Part shown: positions 1-7,308 of the stretch, in pieces | Position numbering within the stretch: position 1 is the first letter of the stretch | Layout: every line of letters starts with the position of its first letter | From: a bacterium | Lineage (GTDB): Bacteria; CLD3; SB21 | DNA: 40,469 bases | Assembly: GCA_013360215.1 (NCBI GenBank) | Contig: JABWCP010000006.1 | Location: forward strand, 1-40,469 | Direction: 5' to 3' | Notes under the pieces: generated by a model | What the model was told of the DNA's origin: nothing | The model's database searches: none | The model's input: only the letters and a program-made list of their open reading frames with translations | Position numbers and translations under genes: made by a program

Positions 1-1
1 C

Positions 2-205
2 GGCCAGTATTTGAAAAAAGGGTCTCTGGTATGCGTGGAGGGTCCGATGAAAACACGTCGGTGGGATGACAAGAGCGGGGGTAAACATGCGTTGACGGAA
101 GTCGTCGCCGAAACGATGCAGATGCTGGGGCATAAGAACGCCAAGCCGTCGGAGTCGGAAGGTGTACAGGAAGAAATGGAAATTCTTGCCGAAGCCACCG
201 CATGA
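2..205 (+). CDS. Single-stranded DNA-binding protein paralogue, C-terminal part (5' end outside window)
   Basis: The reading frame is open from base 2 to the stop at 205, so only the last 67 residues are present and the start lies upstream of the window. The sequence [14 protein letters not shown] followed by a basic turn and TMQMLG matches the second half of the SSB OB fold. It aligns closely with the full-length ssb at 1473-1922 ([20 protein letters not shown]). The tail is short and acidic but ends in EATA, so it lacks the DDLPF-type tip that SSBs use to recruit repair and replication partners. It sits upstream of recA, which suggests a role in recombination or DNA uptake as an accessory SSB. 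That role is inferred from position only. Confidence 0.85.
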   Translation, partial: GQYLKKGSLVCVEGPMKTRRWDDKSGGKHALTEVVAETMQMLGHKNAKPSESEGVQEEMEILAEATA

Positions 206-226
206 CATCCGTTTTGTGCACGCCAG

Positions 227-260
227 AGCTTGTCGGTATCTATGAACCGGCAAGCTTTGA
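227..260 (+). terminator. Hairpin after the first ssb-like gene
   Basis: An 11-bp stem (227-237 with 246-256, one G-U pair) encloses an 8-nt loop just downstream of the stop at 205. Only a short T run follows, so it is a weak intrinsic terminator or an mRNA-end stabiliser. Confidence 0.45.
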
Positions 261-271
261 CTGTACGATGT

Positions 272-328
272 TTTGCACGGAATTTTATTTGCACGTAAAA
301 AAGCGTTTTTATACTTTGCGCACGTAAA
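272..328 (+). promoter_or_regulatory. recA promoter with repeated TTTGCACG boxes
   Basis: A possible sigma70-type promoter is TTGCAC (289-294) and TATACT (310-315) with a short 15-bp spacer. The box TTTGCACG occurs at 272-279 and 288-295, and a variant TTTGCGCACG at 315-324. The last two boxes also share a 9-bp direct repeat GCACGTAAA (291-299 and 320-328) that brackets the -10. Repeats placed this way look like operators and recA is commonly damage-inducible, but no known LexA consensus is recognisable. Confidence 0.45.
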
Positions 329-372
329 TAACAAAGCACAACTACAGACACACACGAAACAAGGAGCTTAGG

Positions 373-1446
373 ATGGCAGACGAAATGGTATTGTCGGACA
401 AAGACAAAAAAGCCGCGTTGGACCGCACGCTGACAGACATTGTCAAAGAATACGGTAAGGGATCTATCATGAAACTGGGCGAGCGCACGGCCATGCAGGT
501 CGAGGTGTTTTCCACCGGTTCCATTTCGATCGATGCCGCACTGGGCGTCGGCGGTATTCCCCGCGGACGTATTACGGAAATTTACGGGCCGGAATCTTCC
601 GGTAAAACCACTCTGTCGCTGCATGTCATAGCCGAAGCGCAAAAAGTCGGCGGCGTGGCAGCATTTATCGACGCCGAGCACGCACTCGATGCGATATATG
701 CCAAGCGCCTTGGTGTGGATATTGATAATCTTTTGGTCTCTCAGCCCGATAACGGCGAACAAGCTCTGGAAATTACCGAACGTCTGGTTCGCAGCAATGC
801 CGTCGATGTGATCGTGATTGACTCCGTTGCCGCCCTTGTTCCCCGCAGTGAAATTGACGGCGAAATGGGCGATGCGACCATGGGTGTGCAGGCGCGCCTC
901 ATGAGCCAGGCCATGCGTAAACTGACCGGCGCGGTGAGCAAATCCAAAACCTGCGTTATTTTTATCAATCAGGTGCGCGATAAGATCGGCGTCATGTTCG
1001 GCAATCCCGAAACGACGACCGGCGGACGGGCCTTGAAGTTTTATACATCCATTCGTGTGGACATTCGTCGCATCGGACAGATCAAAGCCGGTGAAAATCT
1101 TGTCGGTAACCGCACCAAAGTCAAAGTGGTGAAAAACAAGCTGGCGCCGCCTTTCAAAGAAGTCGAAGTGGATCTGATGTATGGTACCGGCATATCGCGC
1201 GAAGGCGATTTGGTGGACCTGGCGTCCACGATGAATATCGTCCAAAAAAGCGGAACATGGTTTTCTTTTGAAGATGAAAAAATCGGCCAAGGCCGCGAAA
1301 ATGCGAAACAATATCTGACCGATAATCCGGTCATTTTGAAAAAAATCGAAACCCGCGTGCGTCAGGAATTGGGTATCGCACCGGCGGCGACGGAAAAAGA
1401 ATCGCCGAAGCCTGCGCCGACCGCATCCGAAAAAAAATCAAAATAA
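373..1446 (+). CDS. recA: Recombinase RecA
   Basis: RecA is the ATP-dependent strand-exchange protein that forms filaments on single-stranded DNA and triggers SOS-type autoproteolysis. The 357-residue length is normal. The Walker A motif GPESSGKT is at 72-79, the catalytic Glu of FIDAEHALD at 102, Walker B DVIVID at 145-150, and the DNA-binding loop L2 ([18 protein letters not shown]) at 201-218. The C-terminus ends in a Lys/Pro/Glu-rich tail of about 20 residues in place of the acidic E. coli tail. The ATG is preceded by AGGAG at suitable spacing. A full-length ssb follows after 26 bp and a second ssb-like gene precedes it, giving an ssb-recA-ssb arrangement. The assignment is certain. Confidence 0.98.
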   Translation: MADEMVLSDKDKKAALDRTLTDIVKEYGKGSIMKLGERTAMQVEVFSTGSISIDAALGVGGIPRGRITEIYGPESSGKTTLSLHVIAEAQKVGGVAAFIDAEHALDAIYAKRLGVDIDNLLVSQPDNGEQALEITERLVRSNAVDVIVIDSVAALVPRSEIDGEMGDATMGVQARLMSQAMRKLTGAVSKSKTCVIFINQVRDKIGVMFGNPETTTGGRALKFYTSIRVDIRRIGQIKAGENLVGNRTKVKVVKNKLAPPFKEVEVDLMYGTGISREGDLVDLASTMNIVQKSGTWFSFEDEKIGQGRENAKQYLTDNPVILKKIETRVRQELGIAPAATEKESPKPAPTASEKKSK

Positions 1447-1472
1447 AACGATAGAAGAGTAAGGATATACTT

Positions 1473-1922
1473 ATGTCAAAAGGAACACTCAATAAAGTCA
1501 TCATCATCGGCCGTCTGGGCGGTGATCCGGAACTGCGATATACACCGAGCGGTGCGCCGGTTGCGACGTTTAATGTCGCTACCAACGAATCCTACAAAGA
1601 TAAAGAAGGTAAGCTGATCGAATCCACGGATTGGCATCGGATCGTGGCGTGGAATAAATTGGCCGAAATTTGCGGCCAATATCTTAAAAAAGGTTCGCTC
1701 GTTTACGTGGAAGGTAAGATCAAGACACGTTCGTATGACGACAAAGACGGTCAGAAAAAATATGTAACGGAAATTCGTGCCGATAACATGCAAATGCTGG
1801 GCGCTAAGATGGACGGAGGCCGCGGCGAAGCGTCGCTTCCGCATCCGGCCGATATGGGCGGAGGTATGGATCATGCCGCCGATGCGGGAGGCTCCTCGGG
1901 CAGTGATGATTTACCGTTTTAG
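1473..1922 (+). CDS. ssb: Single-stranded DNA-binding protein SSB
   Basis: This is a 149-residue SSB that coats single-stranded DNA during replication, recombination and repair. The N-terminal OB fold runs to about residue 110 and starts [21 protein letters not shown], with [14 protein letters not shown] in the middle. A Gly/Asp/Met-rich flexible linker follows. The last residues are SDDLPF, the conserved acidic tip that docks RecO, PriA, exonuclease I and similar partners. It is probably co-transcribed with recA (26-bp gap with a GTAAGGAT ribosome site) and is closed by a strong terminator. The upstream paralogue lacks the tip, so this gene is the likely replicative SSB. Confidence 0.96.
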   Translation: MSKGTLNKVIIIGRLGGDPELRYTPSGAPVATFNVATNESYKDKEGKLIESTDWHRIVAWNKLAEICGQYLKKGSLVYVEGKIKTRSYDDKDGQKKYVTEIRADNMQMLGAKMDGGRGEASLPHPADMGGGMDHAADAGGSSGSDDLPF

Positions 1923-1947
1923 TTATACGCATAGGCCGTAGATATAC

Positions 1948-1980
1948 AAAGGCTGCACAGGTGGTGCAGCCTTTTTTTTA
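1948..1980 (+). terminator. Rho-independent terminator of recA-ssb
   Basis: A GC-rich stem (GGCTGCAC with GTGCAGCC, extended by A-T pairs) with a 5-nt loop is followed by eight T residues. Confidence 0.9.
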
Positions 1981-2063
1981 TGCATAAATTTTTTCGATCG
2001 GCAAAAAAAGGTTTTTTGTTTTAGGTTAATTCGTTTCAAAAATTCGGCACATCGTTTTTCCCG

Positions 2064-2091
2064 TTGCATTTCTTTTTTTTCGTTCTATCTT
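2064..2091 (+). promoter_or_regulatory. Promoter of the lysine operon
   Basis: TTGCAT (2064-2069) and TATCTT (2086-2091) are separated by 16 bp. The expected start near 2098 lies just before the riboswitch aptamer. The stretch 1981-2063 is AT-rich and holds nothing else recognisable. Confidence 0.6.
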
Positions 2092-2108
2092 ACCAATGTA
2101 TCACATAT

Positions 2109-2271
2109 TTCGGAAGAGGAGCGTCTACAAAAAAATTCATTGCGAGTGCATCCGGCACGCTAGAGCAGTGAATGGCGGTGATAGACGCCGAAACAACGGA
2201 TCTGGAAAATCGGTTGTTGGTTGCGGAGGTTAAACCCACGTGACTGTCATGATGCATGAAGCGCTTCCGGA
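2109..2271 (+). promoter_or_regulatory. Lysine riboswitch (L-box) aptamer
   Basis: The leader of lysC folds as an L-box, the lysine-sensing riboswitch class known from lysC and lys genes. P1 is TTCGGAAG (2109-2116) with CTTCCGGA (2264-2271), 8 bp. It is followed by the conserved AGAGGAGC. P2 is GCGTCTA (2121-2127) with TAGACGC (2182-2188), 7 bp. P3 is 2135-2143 with 2165-2173. P4 is AACAAC (2192-2197) with GTTGTT (2213-2218). The conserved core ACGCCGAA (2185-2192) and GACTGTCA (2242-2249) are present, with a small hairpin at 2248-2258 in the P5 position. High lysine should stabilise P1 and lower expression of the downstream operon. The fold was drawn by hand; the downstream lysine genes make the call strong. 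Confidence 0.93.
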
Positions 2272-2330
2272 ATTGACGTCGCGATCTGCATTAAGGCCTT
2301 CCTTAAGCTCAATCCCGTACAATTCCCGTA

Positions 2331-2394
2331 TCATGACTCTTCCTTACCGTTTGTAAGGAATTTTTTATTTATAACCTGAGGAATGGAGTCATGA
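2331..2394 (+). promoter_or_regulatory. Expression platform: complementary strands covering the lysC start site
   Basis: TCATGACTC (2331-2339) is a perfect 9-bp complement of GAGTCATGA (2386-2394), which holds part of the lysC Shine-Dalgarno and its ATG. The two strands bracket the terminator hairpin. In read-through transcripts this pairing could hide the ribosome site. A second copy of the terminator 5' arm (TTCCTTA, 2299-2305) can pair with TAAGGAA (2354-2360) and is a candidate antiterminator strand. Which state goes with bound lysine was not resolved. Confidence 0.6.
2340..2366 (+). terminator. Riboswitch-controlled intrinsic terminator upstream of lysC
   Basis: A perfect 8-bp stem TTCCTTAC/GTAAGGAA (2340-2347, 2353-2360) with loop CGTTT is followed by TTTTTT (2361-2366). 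It lies between the aptamer and the lysC start, as expected for transcription attenuation. Confidence 0.88.
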
Positions 2395-3773
2395 ACGATC
2401 TCATTATCGCCAAATTTGGCGGTACCAGTATGGGCACAGCCGAAGCGATGCGCCAAAGCGCGCGTATCGTTATTGCCGATAACCGCATACGTGTCGTCGT
2501 GGTGAGCGCCACATCCGGTACGACGAACGCGCTGCTCAAAGTATATCACGATCTATGCGCATGCGACACGGTGTCGGCGGATCAGGCGTTTAAAAAAATT
2601 GAAGACCGGCATCGCACGATGTGCCATGCACTGGAACTTGATTCTTCTGCAGTAGATGAATTGATCGTTGCCGCACAAAATCACATGTCGTTATTTTCTG
2701 CATCGGAAAATCGCGAAGTATGGCTCGATGCATGGCTTTCATTCGGTGAGCGCTTGGCCTCGCGTATATTTGGCAAAATGCTCTTTCATCTCAAAAATAA
2801 TGTCACGGAAGCCGATGCCCGATCATTTATTATTACCGATGAGGTGTTTGGCAAAGCCGAGCCGCAACCGGATCGTATAAAAACTGCGTGCCTGAAAAAA
2901 TTGCTCCCACTGTGCAGTGAACAGATTATTGTGACCCAAGGTTTTATCGGTGCAACGACCGACGGCCGTACGACCACACTGGGGCGCGGCGGTAGCGATT
3001 ATAGCGCGGCATTATTGGGAGAGGCGCTCTCGGCTAAAGAAGTTTTGATTTGGACGGACGTACCGGGGATTTTTACGATGGATCCCAATTTGGTGCCGGC
3101 TGCGCAAACTATTCCTAAAATCAGTTTTTCGGAAGCCGCTGAATTGGCCAATTTTGGCGCTAAAGTTTTACATCCGGCAACGCTGTGGCCCGCTATTCGC
3201 AAAGGCATTCATGTGTTTGTGGGTTCGACATTTGAACCCGAAGCCGGCGGAACGTGGATCGAACCGGATGTCAATGATAAGCCGTTGGTACGTGCCATCG
3301 CGATGCGCAAGCATCAGACGCTTATAACGGTGAGCAGTTTGCGCATGCTCAATACGCACGGTTTTCTTGCCAAAATGTTCGGCGTGCTGGCCGATCATAA
3401 ACTCAGCGTTGATCTTGTGACGACCAGCGAAGTCAGCGTGGCGCTTACGATAGACGGCACGAGCCTGGGTTCGTCCGGTGAAAAAATTTCCGAAAAACAA
3501 GAGTTGCTCCAGGATCTTCGCCGGTTTGCGGATGTCGCGATCGAGGAAAACCTGACGCTGATCGCACTGGTCGGAAACAATCTGCAACAAACACCCGGTA
3601 TTGCGGCGCGCACCTTTGACGCGATCGCCGGTCTTAATGTGCGTTTGATTTGTCAGGGTGCGAGTTCTTATAACATGTGCTTTCTGATGCATCAGTCGGA
3701 TGCGCCACAAGCCGTTAGCGCACTTCACCGTGCGTTTATCGAAAGTGAGGTCGTATGCCTAAAATCAGCCTGA
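2391..3773 (+). CDS. lysC: Aspartate kinase, lysine-sensitive LysC type
   Basis: This enzyme phosphorylates L-aspartate to 4-aspartyl phosphate, the first step of the aspartate family pathway. The 460-residue single-function protein has the kinase signature KFGGTS at 8-13, GRGGSDYSA in the substrate/ATP region and FGAKVLHP before the regulatory part. The C-terminal third is a pair of ACT domains (LNTHGFLAKMFGVL, TSEVSVALTID), resembling E. coli AK III, which lysine inhibits. There is no fused homoserine dehydrogenase. The ATG has GGAG upstream and is the start occluded in the leader fold. It heads the lys operon under the L-box, so both enzyme activity and expression are probably lysine-controlled. 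Its end overlaps dapB by 19 bp. Confidence 0.95.
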   Translation: MNDLIIAKFGGTSMGTAEAMRQSARIVIADNRIRVVVVSATSGTTNALLKVYHDLCACDTVSADQAFKKIEDRHRTMCHALELDSSAVDELIVAAQNHMSLFSASENREVWLDAWLSFGERLASRIFGKMLFHLKNNVTEADARSFIITDEVFGKAEPQPDRIKTACLKKLLPLCSEQIIVTQGFIGATTDGRTTTLGRGGSDYSAALLGEALSAKEVLIWTDVPGIFTMDPNLVPAAQTIPKISFSEAAELANFGAKVLHPATLWPAIRKGIHVFVGSTFEPEAGGTWIEPDVNDKPLVRAIAMRKHQTLITVSSLRMLNTHGFLAKMFGVLADHKLSVDLVTTSEVSVALTIDGTSLGSSGEKISEKQELLQDLRRFADVAIEENLTLIALVGNNLQQTPGIAARTFDAIAGLNVRLICQGASSYNMCFLMHQSDAPQAVSALHRAFIESEVVCLKSA

Positions 3774-4450
3774 TCGGAAACGGGAAAACCGGCGGCGCCG
3801 TGGAACGCTTATTGCCTCCGGATGAAATCGCGGCGGTTTTTAATTCCAAAAATCCACCGACGGTTGAGGCGTTGAAAAATTCGGACGTGGCGATCGTTTT
3901 TGTGCCCGGTCATGTGTTGAATGACCTGGTACCGGTACTCATTCAGTCCGCCGTTCCCGTCGTGTGTGGCAGCACCGGATTTGAATGGACAATGGACGTG
4001 CGGCGCGCTGTAGAAAACAGCGGCGCCACTTGGATAACGGCGAGCAATTTTAGTATGGGTATGCAATGGATGTTTCGTATGGCGCGCGAATTCAGACGCC
4101 TTGAAAGCCAATGGGCCGGATCGGAAGCGGAGATATTTGAAGTGCATCACATACATAAAAAAGACAAACCCAGCGGCAGTGCGCTCAGTATCCGGCAGCA
4201 TTACGGAAAACAAATACCCATTCACAGCGATCGTACGGGTGACGTTGTCGGATTTCATTCGCTTGTGTTGGCTACCGCATCGGAAAAACTTATGCTCTCA
4301 CATCATGTCGAAGACCGATCCGTATTTGCGCGCGGTGCGATATGGACGGCCCAAAAGCTCATCGAAAAACGATCCCGGCCGCAGGATTATCCCAGCGGTA
4401 TTTTTCCTCTGGAAGATGTGTTTGAAACCTGGCTAAACGAAGGACAATAA
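3755..4450 (+). CDS. dapB: 4-hydroxy-tetrahydrodipicolinate reductase
   Basis: DapB reduces 4-hydroxy-tetrahydrodipicolinate with NAD(P)H to tetrahydrodipicolinate. At 231 residues it is somewhat shorter than E. coli DapB (273). The nucleotide loop GNGKTGG is at 8-14, CGSTGF at 71-76, SNFSMGM at 97-103, and the catalytic block HHIHKKDKPSGSA at 131-143, where the family has HHRHKxDxPSGTA. The start lies inside the end of lysC, preceded by GAGG, so translation is probably coupled. dapA follows after 3 bp. This operon order, regulation by the L-box and the intact motif make the call secure despite the short N-terminal domain. Confidence 0.93.
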   Translation: MPKISLIGNGKTGGAVERLLPPDEIAAVFNSKNPPTVEALKNSDVAIVFVPGHVLNDLVPVLIQSAVPVVCGSTGFEWTMDVRRAVENSGATWITASNFSMGMQWMFRMAREFRRLESQWAGSEAEIFEVHHIHKKDKPSGSALSIRQHYGKQIPIHSDRTGDVVGFHSLVLATASEKLMLSHHVEDRSVFARGAIWTAQKLIEKRSRPQDYPSGIFPLEDVFETWLNEGQ

Positions 4451-4453
4451 GCT

Positions 4454-5344
4454 ATGAAAAATCTGCAATCGGTTACACTATGGACAGCGATCGTGACGCC
4501 GTTTTTGGATAACGGAAAAATTGATTTTTTATCCTTTGAACGGTTATTACGTCGTCAAGAAGCCGCCGGAAACGGTGTGGTGATACTCGGAAGTACGGGC
4601 GAGGGCCTGGCGTTAAACGATGATGAAAAAAGGGAAGTGGTCCGCTTCACCGGAACTTGCAAACTCCATGTCCCGGTTATGGTCGGCGTCGGCGGATTCA
4701 ATTTGGACGCCACCCAGCGGTGGATTGAAGAGAATAATCAGCACGCATTTATCCATGCGTATTTATTGGTCACGCCGCTCTACGCGAAACCCGGTGCACG
4801 GGGCCAATGTAGTTGGTTTGCTGCGCTGCTCGAGGCCTCTCAAAAACCGTGTATGTTATACAATGTGCCATCCCGGACAGGCGTGAAGTTGCATACGTCC
4901 GTCCTGCGTGAACTTAAGGATCATTCGCGATTTTGGGCAGTGAAAGAGGCGAGCGGGAGCGTTACCGAATTTCAGGATTACCGTGAAGCCGCACCGGGTG
5001 TTGCATTCTTTAGCGGGGACGACGGCTTAACACCTTTTTTTGCATCGGCCGGAGCCATGGGGCTGGTCTCTGTGATGAGCAATGTGTGGCCGGAAGCGTC
5101 CGCCGAATTTGTTTACCGTTGTGTGAACCGCGATACCGGCGTATTATTACCGACATGGCGTACGGCTTCCGATGCGATGTTTTTGGCCAGTAATCCTGTA
5201 CCGGCTAAAGCTTTATTGCACGAATTAGGGTTGATCACTTCGGCGTATGTGCGACCGCCGCTTTCTATGGAAGATTTACCGGATCGAAATAAATTAATCA
5301 TGGCGGACAGTCTAGTGCAACGATGGATGGAGCAATACGGATGA
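4454..5344 (+). CDS. dapA: 4-hydroxy-tetrahydrodipicolinate synthase
   Basis: DapA condenses pyruvate with aspartate semialdehyde. The 296-residue protein is a class I aldolase TIM barrel. GSTGE at 46-50 is the substrate loop, Tyr136 in YNVPSRTG is the catalytic tyrosine, and Lys164 in VKEASGS forms the Schiff base. The second dapA-family signature (Gly-Asp-Asp, FSGDDGL) is intact. It starts 3 bp after dapB and its stop overlaps the dapD start as ATGA. N-acetylneuraminate lyases share this fold, but the operon and motifs favour DapA. Confidence 0.95.
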   Translation: MKNLQSVTLWTAIVTPFLDNGKIDFLSFERLLRRQEAAGNGVVILGSTGEGLALNDDEKREVVRFTGTCKLHVPVMVGVGGFNLDATQRWIEENNQHAFIHAYLLVTPLYAKPGARGQCSWFAALLEASQKPCMLYNVPSRTGVKLHTSVLRELKDHSRFWAVKEASGSVTEFQDYREAAPGVAFFSGDDGLTPFFASAGAMGLVSVMSNVWPEASAEFVYRCVNRDTGVLLPTWRTASDAMFLASNPVPAKALLHELGLITSAYVRPPLSMEDLPDRNKLIMADSLVQRWMEQYG

Positions 5345-6105
5345 AAAACGATTGGAAAAAAATATTAGAACAACTGGAGCGCGGAGAGATACGGGCCGCG
5401 ACGTATGATAACGGTTTTTGGCGGGCTAATGTTGCCGTCAAAGAAGCCATACTATCCGCTTTTCGCGAAGGTAAACTGATCGCCATGAATCGTCCCACCT
5501 ACGGACGCTATGGCGGATTTGTGGATAAAGATTCGATGATTCCCCGAAGCTTTCAGCCGAAACAAAAAATAAGACTCGTGCCCGGCGGTTCATCCGTACG
5601 ACGCGGCGCTTATGTGGCACCCGGTGTTGTGATTATGCCGCCGTCGTATATCAATGTCGGCGCATATATAGACGAACAAACGATGGTGGACAGTCATGTG
5701 TTGGTCGGTTCGTGTGCGCAGGTCGGAAAACGTGTACATCTGAGTGCCGGTGTACAAATCGGCGGCGTATTGGAGCCGGTCGGCAGCGCTCCCGTGGTGA
5801 TCGAAGACGATGCCTTTGTGGGTGCGGACGCGGTGATCGTAGAGGGTATATGTGTCGGTACCGGAGCCGTGATCGCACCCGGTGTGGTCCTTTCGCGCGG
5901 TGTCACGGTGTACGACGCCGTACATGAAAAAGAATTGGGACGTGGCGCCAGAATTCCCGATTTGGCCGTCGTCGTACCCGGTACGCGCCCGCTGGCATCG
6001 ACCTGGGCCAAAGAACGCGGTCTCGCAACGGCTTGTGCGATCATCGTCAAATACCGCGATGCGAAAAGCAACGCCGCGTTACAACTGGAAGAGGCGTTGC
6101 GATGA
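5341..6105 (+). CDS. dapD: Tetrahydrodipicolinate N-succinyltransferase
   Basis: DapD transfers succinyl from succinyl-CoA to tetrahydrodipicolinate, committing the cell to the acylated branch of the DAP pathway. The 254-residue protein has a helical N-terminal domain, the segment RYGGFVDKDSMIPRSF, and a left-handed parallel beta-helix of hexapeptide repeats from about residue 80 to 195 (for example INVGAYIDEQTMVDSHVLVG). A GGVLEPVG loop and VPGTRPL near the end are typical of DapD rather than the acetyltransferase DapH. I chose the ATG at 5341, which overlaps the dapA stop as ATGA; an in-frame ATG at 5323 would lie inside dapA. The next gene again overlaps by ATGA. Substrate acyl group (succinyl or another) is inferred from family. 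Confidence 0.94.
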   Translation: MKNDWKKILEQLERGEIRAATYDNGFWRANVAVKEAILSAFREGKLIAMNRPTYGRYGGFVDKDSMIPRSFQPKQKIRLVPGGSSVRRGAYVAPGVVIMPPSYINVGAYIDEQTMVDSHVLVGSCAQVGKRVHLSAGVQIGGVLEPVGSAPVVIEDDAFVGADAVIVEGICVGTGAVIAPGVVLSRGVTVYDAVHEKELGRGARIPDLAVVVPGTRPLASTWAKERGLATACAIIVKYRDAKSNAALQLEEALR

Positions 6106-7307
6106 AGGCATTGACGGCGCATCACCTTACACTGTTACAAGAGGCCGCCGACCGGGTGCGAAAACCTTTTTTTGCCTACGATCTGGATGGTTTACGATCG
6201 CATGCTATGACGTTACGCTCGGAAGGCGTTCGCCTGTGGTACGCTTGTAAAGCCAATCCGCTTTCGGCCATTCTGCGAACAATGGGTGCGTGTTCTTTTT
6301 CGGCGGACGCCGCCAGCCTCGGCGAATTACGGCAAATCCTAAGATATTCGGGCATCGCACCAAAAAACATATTACTTACCGGCCCGGCTAAAGACGAAGC
6401 CTTCGTCACGGAAGCGTTAAATGCCGGCGTTTGTACGATCATCGTAGAGAGCGTGCACCAACTTGAAATGCTGCAGCAGCTTGCATCAACGACCCACAAG
6501 CCTATTCAGGTTCTTCTTCGCCTTCAATTAGACTGGGACGAAAAGAGCGCGAGCGTGCTTGGAGGCAGCGCCATCACCCCGTTTGGATTACCGCCAGAGG
6601 TTTGGCAATCGGTGTCGTGGAAATCGTTTCCTCATTGCAATGTGTTAGGTTGTCATGTTTTCCAATGGAGCAATATTGGCGACATAGAAAAACTCAATTT
6701 TTTTTGGCATCGTATTGCCGTCGAATCTAAGCGCTTGATGCAACATATCGGCAAACCTTTGGAGGTGCTTGACCTTGGGGGTGGACTCGGCGTACCGTAT
6801 CATGCCGATGCGCGCGAATTGCGATGGATTGAAGTGGATGACGCGTTGCAAAAAATTCGCAAGCAATATGAAATACCTTCGATTTGGTTAGAACTCGGAC
6901 GTTATGCCGTAGGCGGTTTCGGAAATTATCTTACACGTGTGATGGATCGTAAGCAGGTACGCGGCACGGAGCTTCTGATTTTAGAAGGCGGTGTCAATCA
7001 CATCGCCCGTCCGGCCCTCACGCATGCCTCGTTTCCTGTACACACTCTGAAGCCTTCGTCTGCGAAAACCCAATCTTTCAAACTGCACGGCCCCTTATGT
7101 ACGGCCTTGGATGATCTGGGTTTGCATGATTTGCCTGAAGATATACAACGCGGCGATTGGCTTGTGTTTCGCCAATGCGGTGCATACGGCTTTACGGAAA
7201 GTATGCCGTACTTTTTGTGCCACGATATTCCTGCAGAGATCATTATAGAAAACAATCAATACGCCGTGGTGCGCGAAAGCGTGCCGGCTGAAAATTGGCT
7301 GAAGTAA
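6102..7307 (+). CDS. LysA-like PLP-dependent decarboxylase (fold III), substrate site atypical
   Basis: This 401-residue protein belongs to the Orn/DAP/Arg decarboxylase group 2, with an alanine-racemase-like barrel and a C-terminal beta domain. Lys50 in YACKANPL is the PLP lysine, GGGLG (226-230) holds the phosphate, and ELGR (264-267) matches the family EPGR. From the operon, the expected job is decarboxylation of meso-DAP to lysine. Some motifs differ from standard LysA. The barrel motif HIGSQ reads HVFQWSN (185-191), and the substrate motif CExxD reads CTALD (333-337) without the Glu. GAYG is present (360-363). The start at 6102 overlaps dapD as ATGA; an upstream in-frame ATG at 6033 lies inside dapD. 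Alternatives are carboxynorspermidine or BtrK-like decarboxylases. Confidence 0.8.
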   Translation: MKALTAHHLTLLQEAADRVRKPFFAYDLDGLRSHAMTLRSEGVRLWYACKANPLSAILRTMGACSFSADAASLGELRQILRYSGIAPKNILLTGPAKDEAFVTEALNAGVCTIIVESVHQLEMLQQLASTTHKPIQVLLRLQLDWDEKSASVLGGSAITPFGLPPEVWQSVSWKSFPHCNVLGCHVFQWSNIGDIEKLNFFWHRIAVESKRLMQHIGKPLEVLDLGGGLGVPYHADARELRWIEVDDALQKIRKQYEIPSIWLELGRYAVGGFGNYLTRVMDRKQVRGTELLILEGGVNHIARPALTHASFPVHTLKPSSAKTQSFKLHGPLCTALDDLGLHDLPEDIQRGDWLVFRQCGAYGFTESMPYFLCHDIPAEIIIENNQYAVVRESVPAENWLK

Positions 7308-7308
7308 A

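Noticed and set aside
6033-6101. Longer N-terminus of the lysA-like gene
   Set aside because: The extra 23 codons lie inside dapD, lack a ribosome site and are not in the family alignment; the ATGA start at 6102 is better.
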